Source of the DNA: Bacteroidaceae bacterium
Lineage (GTDB): Bacteria; Bacteroidota; Bacteroidia; Bacteroidales; Bacteroidaceae
Direction of reading: 5' to 3'
Length of the DNA stretch: 25,810 bases
Assembly: GCA_021443405.1 (NCBI GenBank)
Contig: JABUUA010000004.1
Coordinates: forward strand, 1-25,810
Numbering within the stretch: the first letter of the stretch is position 1; the number at the start of each line of letters is the position of its first letter. A program made the position numbers and the translations under genes. The notes beneath the pieces are model-generated. The model ran no database searches, was not told where the DNA came from, and saw only the letters and a list, made by a program, of their open reading frames with translations. This document shows, one piece after another, positions 15,013 to 22,314 of the stretch.

Positions 15013-15687
15013 TTACTTGCCTGCCTTGATACGCTCGATGTATTTCTCCACCTCGTTACCCTGCACGCTACCGCGATAGTTGTCGCGAATCTGCTCATAG
15101 AGCTTCAGTGCCTTATCGGCGTTACCCAGTGACTCATACACTTGGGCGGCCTGAACTAGGAAGATGGGAGACACCAGGCTGTTGTCGGCTTTCGAGGCAG
15201 CCTTCACCAGCGTCTCGGCACCCTTTTCATTCTCGCCCAGTTGAACATACACATTGCCCAAGGCACCCAGAGCAGCAGGAGAAATCAAGGCGTCGTCCTT
15301 GGTGTCGAAGTCTGACAGATATTTCTTGGCCTCCTCGAACTGCTTCAGATTGGCATAGCTCAGACCTGCATACAACTTGGCAACATTGCCCGTCTTGCAA
15401 CCGCCATACTGCTTGACAACCTCCAGCAGACCCACGCAGTTGGCGCCGTCGCCCTCGAGAGCTTTCTGGTAATTGCCAGCCTGGAACAACTGTTCACAAG
15501 GGAAGAGAGCCTCGGCTGCCTTCTGATTGCGCTTCTCGGTCCACGCATTCCAAGCAATCACGCCCAGAATAGCCACGACCACTGCCGCACAGGCAACACC
15601 CAACTTCTTCCAGTTTCTCTGCAGGAAGTTCTCCTGCAAGGCAGCCTCTAATTCCGAGCTACCCAAGTTCTTAATTTCTTTAGCCAT
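15013..15687 (-). CDS. Membrane-anchored tetratricopeptide-repeat protein
   Basis: 224 residues. A short cytoplasmic N-terminus is followed by one TM helix (about 29-48, LGVACAAVVVAILGVIAWNA), then TPR-like helical repeats such as AKLYAGLSYANLKQFEEAKKYL, ALGNVYVQLGENEKGAETLV and AQVYESLGNADKALKLYEQI. Topology resembles YfgM-type proteins associated with the secretion machinery, but identity with that family is not shown. First gene of the TPR-ribH operon, which faces recF divergently; this linkage recurs in Bacteroidetes. Confidence 0.88.
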   Translation of the reverse strand: MAKEIKNLGSSELEAALQENFLQRNWKKLGVACAAVVVAILGVIAWNAWTEKRNQKAAEALFPCEQLFQAGNYQKALEGDGANCVGLLEVVKQYGGCKTGNVAKLYAGLSYANLKQFEEAKKYLSDFDTKDDALISPAALGALGNVYVQLGENEKGAETLVKAASKADNSLVSPIFLVQAAQVYESLGNADKALKLYEQIRDNYRGSVQGNEVEKYIERIKAGK

Positions 15688-15725
15688 ATCTTTGTTTATT
15701 ATTTATTCTCGCACATATTGGCTTG

Positions 15726-15733
15726 CAAAATTA
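15726..15733 (-). promoter_or_regulatory. -7 element of the TPR-ribH operon
   Basis: TAATTTTG on the minus strand matches TAnnTTTG, 38 bases upstream of the TPR start. A TTTCGG sits near the expected -33 position. Confidence 0.55.
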
Positions 15734-15796
15734 CGAAAAAAACGCCGTTTTCCGAAATTTCCACCGCATTATTTTTCCCATGCCGCAGAATTTCGT

Positions 15797-15804
15797 TACC
15801 TTTG
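15797..15804 (+). promoter_or_regulatory. -7 element of recF
   Basis: TACCTTTG matches TAnnTTTG and lies 24 bases upstream of the recF ATG. The upstream TTTG element is weak, only a T-run. Confidence 0.5.
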
Positions 15805-15828
15805 GGGCGCTAATTTTGTGCACATGCT

Positions 15829-16947
15829 ATGATATTGCGGCATATCGACATACTCAACTATAAGAACATCGCCCACGCCGAGCTCGACCTCGCTCCCGGC
15901 ATCAACTGCTTCATCGGTAACAACGGTGAAGGCAAGACGAATCTGCTGGACGCTGTCTATTTCCTGTCGATGTGCAAGAGTTCCACCACATCTCTCGACC
16001 GTAACATCCTGCGCCACGGCGCTGATTTTCTGATGTTGCAGGCTCAGTACGAGCGGGAAGATGGTTCGCCCGAAACTATCCACTGCGGAATGAAAGCCGG
16101 CCAGAAAAAGACGTTCCGCCGAGGCGGGAAGGCTTATCAGCGCCTGACCGAGCACATCGGGCTCGTTCCCCTCATCGTGGTGTCGCCCGACGACCAGTCC
16201 CTCATTACGGGCGGCAGCGAGGAACGGCGCCGTTTTATGGACATCGTCATCTCGCAGTGCGACCCGTTGTATCTCGAAGCGTTGATGCGCTACAACAAGG
16301 CTTTGCAACAGCGCAATGCTTTGCTCAAGATGGAAGAAGAGCCCGACCCGGAACTGATGCTCTTGTGGGAGGAAAGCATGGCGCGCGAGGGCGAACTCAT
16401 CTACCAGCGCCGCACAGCCTTTGTCGAGGGGTTGATTGCGCCCTTCCAACACTATTACAACATCATTGCTCGGGAGCATGAAGTAGTGGGACTGCGCTAC
16501 TCCTCTCACTGTCAGCGAGGTCCGTTGCTCGACGTCATCTCACGCGACCGCTTCAAGGACCGCGCTGTGGGCTATTCGCTGCACGGCGTCCACCGCGACG
16601 AACTGGAGATGACTCTCGACGGATATCCCATGAAAACCGAGGGCAGTCAAGGACAAAACAAGACCTTCCTCATCGCTCTCAAGCTGGCTCAATTCGAGAT
16701 TTTGTGCCACACGGCCAGTCATACCACACCCCTTCTGCTCCTCGACGACATCTTTGATAAGCTCGACTCCACCCGTGTCGAGCAGATTGTGAACATCGTT
16801 TCGGGGCAGGACTTCGGGCAGATATTCATAACCGACACCAACCGCGACCACCTCGACCAAATCTTGTCGTGCGTCAGCGGAGAGCACAGAATCTTTCACG
16901 TAAACCAAGGCGAAATAATCCCATGCGACGCTGCAAGCCCACTTTAA
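15829..16947 (+). CDS. recF: DNA replication and repair protein RecF
   Basis: 372 residues. A DNA-binding SMC/RecN-like ATPase that helps load RecA at gaps. Walker A GNNGEGKTN is at 30-38; the family block SPDDQSLITGGSEERRRFMD, the signature region TEGSQGQNKTFLIALKLAQ, Walker B LLLLDDIFDKLD and a C-terminal FITDTN are all present. The start MILRHIDILNYKNI is canonical. The next gene overlaps its end by 25 bases. Confidence 0.97.
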   Translation: MILRHIDILNYKNIAHAELDLAPGINCFIGNNGEGKTNLLDAVYFLSMCKSSTTSLDRNILRHGADFLMLQAQYEREDGSPETIHCGMKAGQKKTFRRGGKAYQRLTEHIGLVPLIVVSPDDQSLITGGSEERRRFMDIVISQCDPLYLEALMRYNKALQQRNALLKMEEEPDPELMLLWEESMAREGELIYQRRTAFVEGLIAPFQHYYNIIAREHEVVGLRYSSHCQRGPLLDVISRDRFKDRAVGYSLHGVHRDELEMTLDGYPMKTEGSQGQNKTFLIALKLAQFEILCHTASHTTPLLLLDDIFDKLDSTRVEQIVNIVSGQDFGQIFITDTNRDHLDQILSCVSGEHRIFHVNQGEIIPCDAASPL

Positions 16948-17213
16948 TCAAAGAACTCGTGTATGCGATGCTTCGCCAAGAAGGACTCGAGACACCGCTC
17001 AACGAGCACCGCGCCCTGCAAGCGTGGCCCGAGATTGTGGGGCCGCGCCTTTCCCGATTTGCTGAAGCCCAGAGGATTCGGGACGAGAAATTGTATGTAA
17101 AGGTATCGAAACCCGCACTGCGACAAGACCTTATCATGGGGCGTGCAGAGCTTGTCCGCCGCATCTGCGAGCAGGTGGGCGCCAACGTCATCACCGACAT
17201 TGTTTTCTTTTGA
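16923..17213 (+). CDS. DUF721 (DciA-like) protein
   Basis: 96 residues beginning MRRCKPTLIKELVYAMLRQEG, with LNEHRALQAWPEIVGPRLSRFAEAQRI and KLYVKVSKPALRQDLIMGRAELVRRI. These match DUF721, the family of DciA, a loader of the replicative helicase in many bacteria. The start inside recF is preferred because the longer form adds basic residues that belong to no domain. The recF-DUF721 linkage suggests a replication role; the exact function in Bacteroidetes is inferred. Confidence 0.88.
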   Translation: MRRCKPTLIKELVYAMLRQEGLETPLNEHRALQAWPEIVGPRLSRFAEAQRIRDEKLYVKVSKPALRQDLIMGRAELVRRICEQVGANVITDIVFF

Positions 17214-17300
17214 GAGAGACATACGCACGAGTGAACTCACACATAAGCATGTTTGGGCTCAAACATAAGCATGTCTTAAGTCACACATAAGTATGTCTGA
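17213..17300. repeat. 22-bp tandem palindromic repeat, locus B (about 4 units)
   Basis: Adjacent units at 17213-17234 (degenerate), 17235-17255, 17256-17278 and 17279-17300. Cores are ACATAAGCATGT twice and ACATAAGTATGT once, each a near-perfect short palindrome within a CTCACACAT...ATGTCTGA frame. Same family and unit length as locus A. Here it fills the space between two convergent genes and starts at the last base of the DUF721 stop codon, so it may form the 3' ends of both transcripts. Confidence 0.8.
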
Positions 17301-17358
17301 TTTCACACCCGCTATTCCGTTGCCGGAAACCACCAAAAATCATTGAAAGGACGACCGC

Positions 17359-17901
17359 CTATCCAGCCACCACCTCGTCCATAAGGATGTCGTGAGGCTC
17401 CGACGGCACGCTGGGGAAGTACTGGAAGGGAAAGCAAATTCCCATAATATAAGCCCTCGGAAGGCGGGGCAACAAGCGGTCGTAATACCCTTTGCCGCGC
17501 CCCACACGACGACCGTGAACGTCGAAAGCCATACCGGGAACTAAGGCGAAATCTACCGACTCATAGTCCGTGAAATCGGGACCTGTGGGCTCAGAGATGC
17601 CGAACACATCCACCTGCATGACAGCACCTTCACGATACTCCCTCAGTACAAGGTCGTCACCGACTACCACAGGAAGCAGCACCCGTTTGCCCAACAACAA
17701 AGCATGCCGAACCAACGGTCGCACATCCACCTCGTCAGGCAAGGGATAATAGAGCAGCACCGTTCCCGCCGAACGCCACAATCCATCGGCCTGCACGCGC
17801 TGGCAAAGGCGGTCCGAGAGCGCGGGCAACTCGTTCTCGTGAGTGCGTTTCCACTGGCGAACCAGCTGACGCAGCTCCTTTTTTGTCTGGGGAATCTCCA
17901 C
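17359..17901 (-). CDS. 5-formyltetrahydrofolate cyclo-ligase
   Basis: 180 residues. ATP-dependent conversion of 5-formyl-THF to 5,10-methenyl-THF. The domain runs KKELRQLVRQWKRTH, VLLYYPLPDEVDVRPLV, DFALVPGMAFDVHGRRVGRGKGYYDRLL and ends near PHDILMDEVV. GRGKGYYD is the nucleotide-binding signature. It lies 11 bases after smpB in the DMP19-smpB-ligase operon. Confidence 0.95.
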   Translation of the reverse strand: MEIPQTKKELRQLVRQWKRTHENELPALSDRLCQRVQADGLWRSAGTVLLYYPLPDEVDVRPLVRHALLLGKRVLLPVVVGDDLVLREYREGAVMQVDVFGISEPTGPDFTDYESVDFALVPGMAFDVHGRRVGRGKGYYDRLLPRLPRAYIMGICFPFQYFPSVPSEPHDILMDEVVAG

Positions 17902-17912
17902 CGTCCGACGGC

Positions 17913-18386
17913 TTAATACGATTTCTTAAACTGCCGGGCGATGTCGCGACGGTCCTCTTTTTCCTTCAGCGTCTCGCGCTTGTCGTACTCCTTTTTACCG
18001 CGCGCAACGGCGATGTCGAGCTTGGCACGCCCGTTCTCGTCGATGAAGAGCAGTGTGGGAATTATGGAAAAGCCCGGCGACTTCACCGCACTTTCCAACT
18101 TGCGTATCTCTTTGCGATTGAGCAACAACTTGCGGTCGCGACGCTCCATGTGCTGGTTATAGCTTCCATACTCGTAATGAGCCACGTACATATTCTTGAC
18201 CCACACCTCTCCATGATGGATAAGACAGTAGGTGTCCACCAGCGAAGCCTTACCCGCACGTATGCTTTTAATCTCGGTGCCGGTAAGGACAATACCCGCC
18301 GTGTACGCGTCGAACAGCAGATAATCAAACGATGCCCGCTTGTTCTTGATGTTTATTTTGCTCTTGAAGGCCTTGTCTTTTCCCAT
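17913..18386 (-). CDS. smpB: SsrA-binding protein
   Basis: 157 residues. Binds tmRNA and delivers it to stalled ribosomes. Family blocks are ASFDYLLFDAYTAGIVLTGTEIKSIRAGKASL, VKNMYVAHYEYGSYNQH, DRKLLLNRKEI and the basic C-terminal tail KEYDKRETLKEKEDRRDIARQFK, which enters the mRNA channel. No tmRNA gene is visible in the window. Preceded by the DMP19-like gene with a 28-base gap. Confidence 0.97.
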   Translation of the reverse strand: MGKDKAFKSKINIKNKRASFDYLLFDAYTAGIVLTGTEIKSIRAGKASLVDTYCLIHHGEVWVKNMYVAHYEYGSYNQHMERRDRKLLLNRKEIRKLESAVKSPGFSIIPTLLFIDENGRAKLDIAVARGKKEYDKRETLKEKEDRRDIARQFKKSY

Positions 18387-18414
18387 GATTTCTTAGTTGT
18401 AGCACGCCGAGTCC

Positions 18415-18918
18415 TCACTTCACCACAGTGGCGAAGTTCTCGATGTGCTCGTCGATATACCGCGCGACAAGCTCAGTCACTTCTTCCTCCGTCTCCACAA
18501 ACTCGTCGTCGAGGTCGTCGAACTCCGGGTACTGTTCGAAGAGGGCCATAAACTCTTCGTCCGAACAGTCCCGTGTCAGTTCCTCAGCATACTGCTCGTA
18601 TAGTTTGCGTCCCTTGTAGATGAGTTTCTGGAAGTCGTGAGCCCCCCACAGACGCATCGCCTTGGCAAAGGGATTGAGAAAGATGAAAGGACCGTATCCA
18701 TTATGAATCAACTGGATGAAACCACCGTCCATCACCTCCTCACGAACTATTTCATACGCCAGGAGCGTTATTTGGTCAGCATTGAGCTTCGCCATGGACT
18801 CGGCAGTAAGTTCGCCTCCGATGGCGTCCATAATCGCATTACGGAACACCGCCACAAAGGCGTCCATACCCGCTTCTGCGGCCGCCACAAGCTGTTTTTC
18901 TTCTATCTTAATTTCCAT
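18415..18918 (-). CDS. DMP19-like (DUF4375) protein
   Basis: 167 residues from ATG 18918, an acidic protein. The segment EVMDGGFIQLIHNGYGPFIFLNPFAKAMRLWGA matches the DMP19/DUF4375 family, whose members include a Neisseria DNA-mimic protein; the acidic C-terminus (DLDDEFVETEEEVTEL) fits. A GTG three codons earlier is possible but overlaps the promoter box at 18927-18934. Function in Bacteroidetes is unknown. Confidence 0.82.
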   Translation of the reverse strand: MEIKIEEKQLVAAAEAGMDAFVAVFRNAIMDAIGGELTAESMAKLNADQITLLAYEIVREEVMDGGFIQLIHNGYGPFIFLNPFAKAMRLWGAHDFQKLIYKGRKLYEQYAEELTRDCSDEEFMALFEQYPEFDDLDDEFVETEEEVTELVARYIDEHIENFATVVK

Positions 18919-18926
18919 ACTGGGCA

Positions 18927-18934
18927 CAAAGATA
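18927..18934 (-). promoter_or_regulatory. -7 element of the DMP19-smpB operon
   Basis: TATCTTTG on the minus strand matches TAnnTTTG. It ends only 8 bases before the ATG at 18918, implying a very short or absent leader. Confidence 0.6.
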
Positions 18935-18975
18935 CGACTTTTTTTGGCCTTCCACGAAAAAAGATGCGCAAATGT

Positions 18976-19007
18976 TTTGGTTGTCTCCCTTATTTTAGGT
19001 ATTTTTG
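18976..19007 (+). promoter_or_regulatory. Promoter of the NifU-like/GGGtGRT operon
   Basis: TTTG at 18976-18979, 20 bases, then TATTTTTG at 19000-19007: an excellent Bacteroidetes promoter. A leader of about 40 bases, nearly all A and T, follows before the ATG at 19055; such leaders are typical of strongly expressed Bacteroidetes genes. Confidence 0.78.
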
Positions 19008-19054
19008 TGTCAAATAATTCTTATTACTTATTATTTAATAAATAACTGTAAACT

Positions 19055-19756
19055 ATGGTTTATTCACACGAAGTACAGAACATGTGTTGTGTGGCCAAAG
19101 GCCCCAACCATGGCCCCGCCCCCATTCCCGAAGAGGGTAAGTGGGTGCAGGCAAAGGAAATCAAGGACATTTCGGGTCTGACTCACGGCATTGGTTGGTG
19201 CGCTCCCCAGCAGGGTGCTTGCAAGCTGACCTTGAATGTGAAAGAAGGCGTCATCGAGGAGTGCCTTGTTGAGACCATCGGTTGCTCAGGCATGACTCAC
19301 TCAGCCGCTATGGCCAGCGAGATTCTGCCCGGCAAGACTATCCTGGAAGCCCTCAACACCGACCTTGTATGCGATGCCATCAACACGGCTATGCGCGAGC
19401 TCTTCCTGCAGATTGTGTACGGTCGCACCCAGTCAGCCTTCTCTGAAGGTGGTTTGATGGTGGGCGCAGGTCTCGAGGACCTCGGCAAGGGCCTCATCAG
19501 CCAGACCGGTACGCTCTACGGTACCAAGGTCAAGGGTACCCGCTATCTCCAGCTCACCGAGGGCTACATCACCAAGATGTACCTCGACAGCGACGACCAG
19601 GTATGTGGTTACGAGTTCGTTCACATGGGCAAGTTCATGGACGCCATCAAGAAGGGTGTGCCTGCCGACGAGGCCCTCAAGAGTGTTACTGGTACCTACG
19701 GCCGCACCAAGGCCGAGGATGGTGCCGTGAAGAGTATTGACCCCCGTAAAGACTAA
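19055..19756 (+). CDS. NifU/IscU-like iron-sulfur scaffold-type protein
   Basis: 233 residues. The central part VKEGVIEECLVETIGCSGMTHSAAMASEILPGKTILEAL (about 63-100) follows the IscU/NifU N-terminal fold signature, with Cys77 in the GC-x4-S/A-S position and Cys56 upstream (APQQGACKL). Extra cysteines lie at 11-12 and 106. The C-terminal third (YLQLTEGYITKMYLDSDDQVCGYEFVHM) is unlike IscU. It is 6 bases upstream of the GGGtGRT gene. Scaffold function is inferred from fold; the usual IscS, SufBCD and fdx neighbours are absent. Confidence 0.8.
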   Translation: MVYSHEVQNMCCVAKGPNHGPAPIPEEGKWVQAKEIKDISGLTHGIGWCAPQQGACKLTLNVKEGVIEECLVETIGCSGMTHSAAMASEILPGKTILEALNTDLVCDAINTAMRELFLQIVYGRTQSAFSEGGLMVGAGLEDLGKGLISQTGTLYGTKVKGTRYLQLTEGYITKMYLDSDDQVCGYEFVHMGKFMDAIKKGVPADEALKSVTGTYGRTKAEDGAVKSIDPRKD

Positions 19757-19762
19757 AGAACT

Positions 19763-20782
19763 ATGATACGCGAAGTAAAGTTTGAAAGCCAAGACAGAAG
19801 AATGCCTCAGATTCTCGCATGTCTCGAGAAGCACGGCATCAAGTCTATCGAAGAAGCCAACGCCATCTGCGACGCTGCAGGTCTCGACCCCTATATGACT
19901 TGCGAGGAAACTCAGATGATTTGCTTCGAGAACGCCAAGTGGGCTTACGTTGTAGGTACCGCCATCGCACTCAAGGAAAAGGCTAAGGACGCCGTAGAGG
20001 CCGCCAACTACATCGGTGAAGGTCTGCAGAGCTTCTGCATTCCCGGCTCTGTTGCCGACGACCGTAAGGTAGGTATCGGCCACGGTGAGCTCGCAGCTCG
20101 CCTGCTCCAGCCCGAGACCAAGTGCTTCGCCTTCCTGGCCGGCCACGAGTCGTTCGCCGCAGCTGAAGGCGCTATCAAGATTGCACAGATGGCCAACAAA
20201 TCAAGACCAGCCGACAAGCCGCTCCGTTGCATCCTCAACGGTCTGGGCAAGGACGCTGCCATGATTATCTCTCGTATCAACGGTTTCACCTATGTGCAGA
20301 CCCAGTTCGACTACTTCACTGGCGAGCTGAAAGAGGTGAAGCGCACCGCTTATTCTAACGGTCCCCGCGCTGCCGTCAACTGCTATGGTGCCGATGATGT
20401 GCGCGAAGGCGTTGCCATCATGTGGAAAGAGGACGTAGATGTCTCTATCACGGGTAACTCAACCAACCCCACCCGCTTCCAGCACCCCACGGCAGGAACC
20501 TATAAGAAAGAGCGCACCCGCGCCAGCAAGCCCTATTTCTCAGTGGCTTCTGGTGGCGGAACGGGCCGCACACTGCACCCCGATAACATGGCTGCAGGCC
20601 CTGCTTCTTACGGTATGACCGATACGCTCGGCCGTATGCACTCAGACGCCCAGTTCGCCGGCTCTTCATCAGTTCCCGCTCACGTGGAGATGATGGGCTT
20701 CCTGGGTATCGGTAACAACCCCATGGTTGGCTGCTCGGTTGCATGCGCTGTTAACGTTGACCTCGTGCTCAACAAGCAGTAA
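19763..20782 (+). CDS. GGGtGRT protein (uncharacterised family)
   Basis: 339 residues of the family named after its motif, here SGGGTGRTLHPDN at about 263-275. Other conserved-looking parts are GIKSIEEANAICDAAGLDP, FAFLAGHESFAAAEGAIKIA, LRCILNGLGKDAAMIISRI and GNNPMVGCSVACAVNV. It has about ten cysteines but no standard ferredoxin pattern. No signal peptide or TM helix. Co-transcribed with the NifU-like gene and followed by a strong terminator. Function is unknown; the partner suggests metal-cluster chemistry. Confidence 0.88.
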   Translation: MIREVKFESQDRRMPQILACLEKHGIKSIEEANAICDAAGLDPYMTCEETQMICFENAKWAYVVGTAIALKEKAKDAVEAANYIGEGLQSFCIPGSVADDRKVGIGHGELAARLLQPETKCFAFLAGHESFAAAEGAIKIAQMANKSRPADKPLRCILNGLGKDAAMIISRINGFTYVQTQFDYFTGELKEVKRTAYSNGPRAAVNCYGADDVREGVAIMWKEDVDVSITGNSTNPTRFQHPTAGTYKKERTRASKPYFSVASGGGTGRTLHPDNMAAGPASYGMTDTLGRMHSDAQFAGSSSVPAHVEMMGFLGIGNNPMVGCSVACAVNVDLVLNKQ

Positions 20783-20807
20783 TCTGACGTAAACATTAGT
20801 AAGAATG

Positions 20808-20845
20808 CCTCTCTGGACCCAGTTGTCTGGAGAGGTTTTTTCTTT
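20808..20845 (+). terminator. Intrinsic terminator after the GGGtGRT gene
   Basis: CCTCTCTGGAC pairs with GTCTGGAGAGG (two G-T wobbles) around a 6-base loop, followed by TTTTTTCTTTCTTTT. It is 25 bases downstream of the stop. Confidence 0.88.
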
Positions 20846-20848
20846 CTT

Positions 20849-20976
20849 TTGTCCGTTGCATCGCCGCTCATCATGGGCATGACCGTGGCGCTCTGGACCG
20901 ATTACGGGCTCACCGAGTCGCTGTTGCACGAACGAATGTACCCCCGCATCTATCCGTTGGCCGAACAGATGTGGTG
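20849..20976 (+). pseudogene. C-terminal remnant of a GH20 beta-hexosaminidase
   Basis: The plus frame ending in TGA at 20974-20976 reads ...IMGMTVALWTDYGLTE, then SLLHERMYPRIYPLAEQMW. This fits the last strand and helix of the GH20 catalytic barrel, where xxALWTEYxxTxxxxxxxxFPRxxALAExxW is conserved and the Trp lines the sugar site. Only about 35-40 residues remain; upstream the frame runs into the preceding terminator, with no start giving a domain. Probably a deletion remnant. The identification rests on recalled family pattern. Confidence 0.5.
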
Positions 20977-20986
20977 ATAAAACTCA

Positions 20987-21451
20987 ATGAACATCCGCAT
21001 GATTACATGGACAGATAAATCGTACGAAGAACTGACGAAAGACGAACTTTACGCCATTCTGCGCCTGCGTTCCGAGGTTTTTGTGGTCGAACAGGACTGC
21101 GTCTATCTCGACCCCGACGACAACGACCGCCACTGCCGGCATATCCTTGGCACCGAAGAAGGGCGACTCGTTGCCTACATGCGCATTATCCCCTTGGGAG
21201 TGGAGAGCGAAACTGAGGGCAGCATCGGCCGCATCATTGTAGCCGCCGACCACCGCAACCGCGGACTGGGCCACGAACTGGTGGAGCGCGGCATTGCGCT
21301 CTACAATCAAATGGTGGGGAAGGAGCACCCGATTGTCATCCATGCTCAGTCGCAATTGGAGCGTTTCTACGCCGAACACGGGTTTGTCGCCACGTCGTCG
21401 CCCTTCCTATTCGAGGGTCTCCCCCACACCATCATGCGGTTGGAGCAATAA
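20987..21451 (+). CDS. GNAT acetyltransferase, ElaA-like
   Basis: 154 residues. LYAILRLRSEVFVVEQDCVYLDPDDNDRHCRHILG is the ElaA-type beginning; the acetyl-CoA loop is VAADHRNRGLGHELV (R/Q-x-x-G-x-G/A type), followed by IHAQSQLERFYAEHGFVATSSPFLFEGLPH. It presumably acetylates an amine of unknown identity. An in-frame ATG four codons later (MITWTDKSYEE) is an equally good start by family. Confidence 0.92.
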   Translation: MNIRMITWTDKSYEELTKDELYAILRLRSEVFVVEQDCVYLDPDDNDRHCRHILGTEEGRLVAYMRIIPLGVESETEGSIGRIIVAADHRNRGLGHELVERGIALYNQMVGKEHPIVIHAQSQLERFYAEHGFVATSSPFLFEGLPHTIMRLEQ

Positions 21452-21588
21452 GGACGACGGCTCGCTGATAGACCGACAACCGCACGCAGCCGCCCTCTTT
21501 TCGGCGGACATTCTCCCCCGCGCGAGCGTCCTTCCAGAAAGGCGTCCAGCGGTAGCGGTTCATTTTACTGGATGACGGAGCCTTTTTT

Positions 21589-21642
21589 CTTAGATAAATC
21601 GGCGCATTTTACTAAGGGAAAAGATAATTTTTCTTAGGCGCC
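21589..21642. repeat. Interrupted inverted-repeat element with CTTAG/CTAAG and GGCGC arms
   Basis: GGCGC (21601-21605), CTAAG (21612-21616) and AAAA (21619-21622) pair in order with TTTT (21629-21632), CTTAG (21633-21637) and GCGCC (21638-21642). A third CTTAG followed by ATAAATCGGCGC precedes it, so alternative pairings exist. It could be an RNA hairpin acting on the acetyltransferase transcript or a dispersed intergenic element. Confidence 0.5.
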
Positions 21643-21754
21643 GCAATGAAGACGTCCGGACGACCTCCCAACGCTCTGCCGACACCTCGATGTTTTCTCC
21701 CAGTGCTAACAAAAGTTAAATACAGACGCTTGACCGCATTTTTATAATAGAATA

Positions 21755-21786
21755 TTTGACTATATGTAAAGAATACTTTACTTTTG
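21755..21786 (+). promoter_or_regulatory. Promoter of the membrane protein/XRE pair
   Basis: TTTG at 21755-21758, 20 bases, then TACTTTTG at 21779-21786, an excellent match to TTTG / TAnnTTTG. The leader to ATG 21841 is about 50 bases and AT-rich. Confidence 0.75.
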
Positions 21787-21840
21787 TCCTATCAAGCTTG
21801 ATAAATCGTATTGTTGAATCTAATTAAACGTAGTTACACG

Positions 21841-22314
21841 ATGAATCAAAAATCATTTTTATTGCCCTACCGCTGCCAGCAGGCCGGGTGGTGGTTGTTA
21901 GGACTTTCGCTGGCCGGCTTCGTTATCTTCCTGGAGTTTATGGCGGGCAGTTTGGACACCATCCTCCAACAAATGCCCGAATGGATGCAGGAACCCTTGG
22001 TGTGGACATTCTATGGACTGCCGCTTGTCGCCCTGTTGCTCATCTGCCTTTCACGGGAGAAAGACGAGGACGAGTACATTACTCACCTGAGGGGTCGCGC
22101 CGTCTTCTGGGTAGTGGTCGTGGGTTTCATTGCCGCCCTGTTTAGTCATCTCTTTGTGATAGTGGGCGGACGTTTGTACCCCATCTCTACCGTCAGTCGG
22201 TTCCTGGGCTACGCATTTTATTTCAAAAGTCCCGTGGTGTTGAGTATTGTATTTCTGCTTATCTTCAAGGGGACAATAGTTGTAAACCGAATCACCACTC
22301 GCCACCATGGATAA
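21841..22314 (+). CDS. Four-helix membrane protein of unknown function
   Basis: 157 residues with four predicted TM helices: GWWLLGLSLAGFVIFLEFM, VWTFYGLPLVALLLICLS, VFWVVVVGFIAALFSHLFVI and SPVVLSIVFLLIFKGTIVV. The acidic loop SREKDEDEYITHLRG separates helices 2 and 3. No catalytic motif is recognised. It overlaps the following XRE gene by 8 bases, a common arrangement in which a small membrane protein and a YozG-like regulator are co-expressed. Partnership is inferred. Confidence 0.8.
   Translation: MNQKSFLLPYRCQQAGWWLLGLSLAGFVIFLEFMAGSLDTILQQMPEWMQEPLVWTFYGLPLVALLLICLSREKDEDEYITHLRGRAVFWVVVVGFIAALFSHLFVIVGGRLYPISTVSRFLGYAFYFKSPVVLSIVFLLIFKGTIVVNRITTRHHG

Larger units (their letters stand above)
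21452..21840. other. Intergenic region with hairpin element and promoter
   Basis: 389 bases without a gene. It holds a small GC hairpin (CCGCC/GGCGG, 21490-21507), the CTTAG/GGCGC hairpin element (21589-21642), an unremarkable stretch, and the promoter at 21755-21786. An in-frame TTG start at 21811 exists for the downstream gene but ATG 21841 is preferred. Confidence 0.65.

Noticed and set aside
21452..21840. tRNA or other known structured RNA in the gap
   Set aside because: No cloverleaf with a TTCGA-type arm or CCA end was found; only the short hairpins listed are visible.
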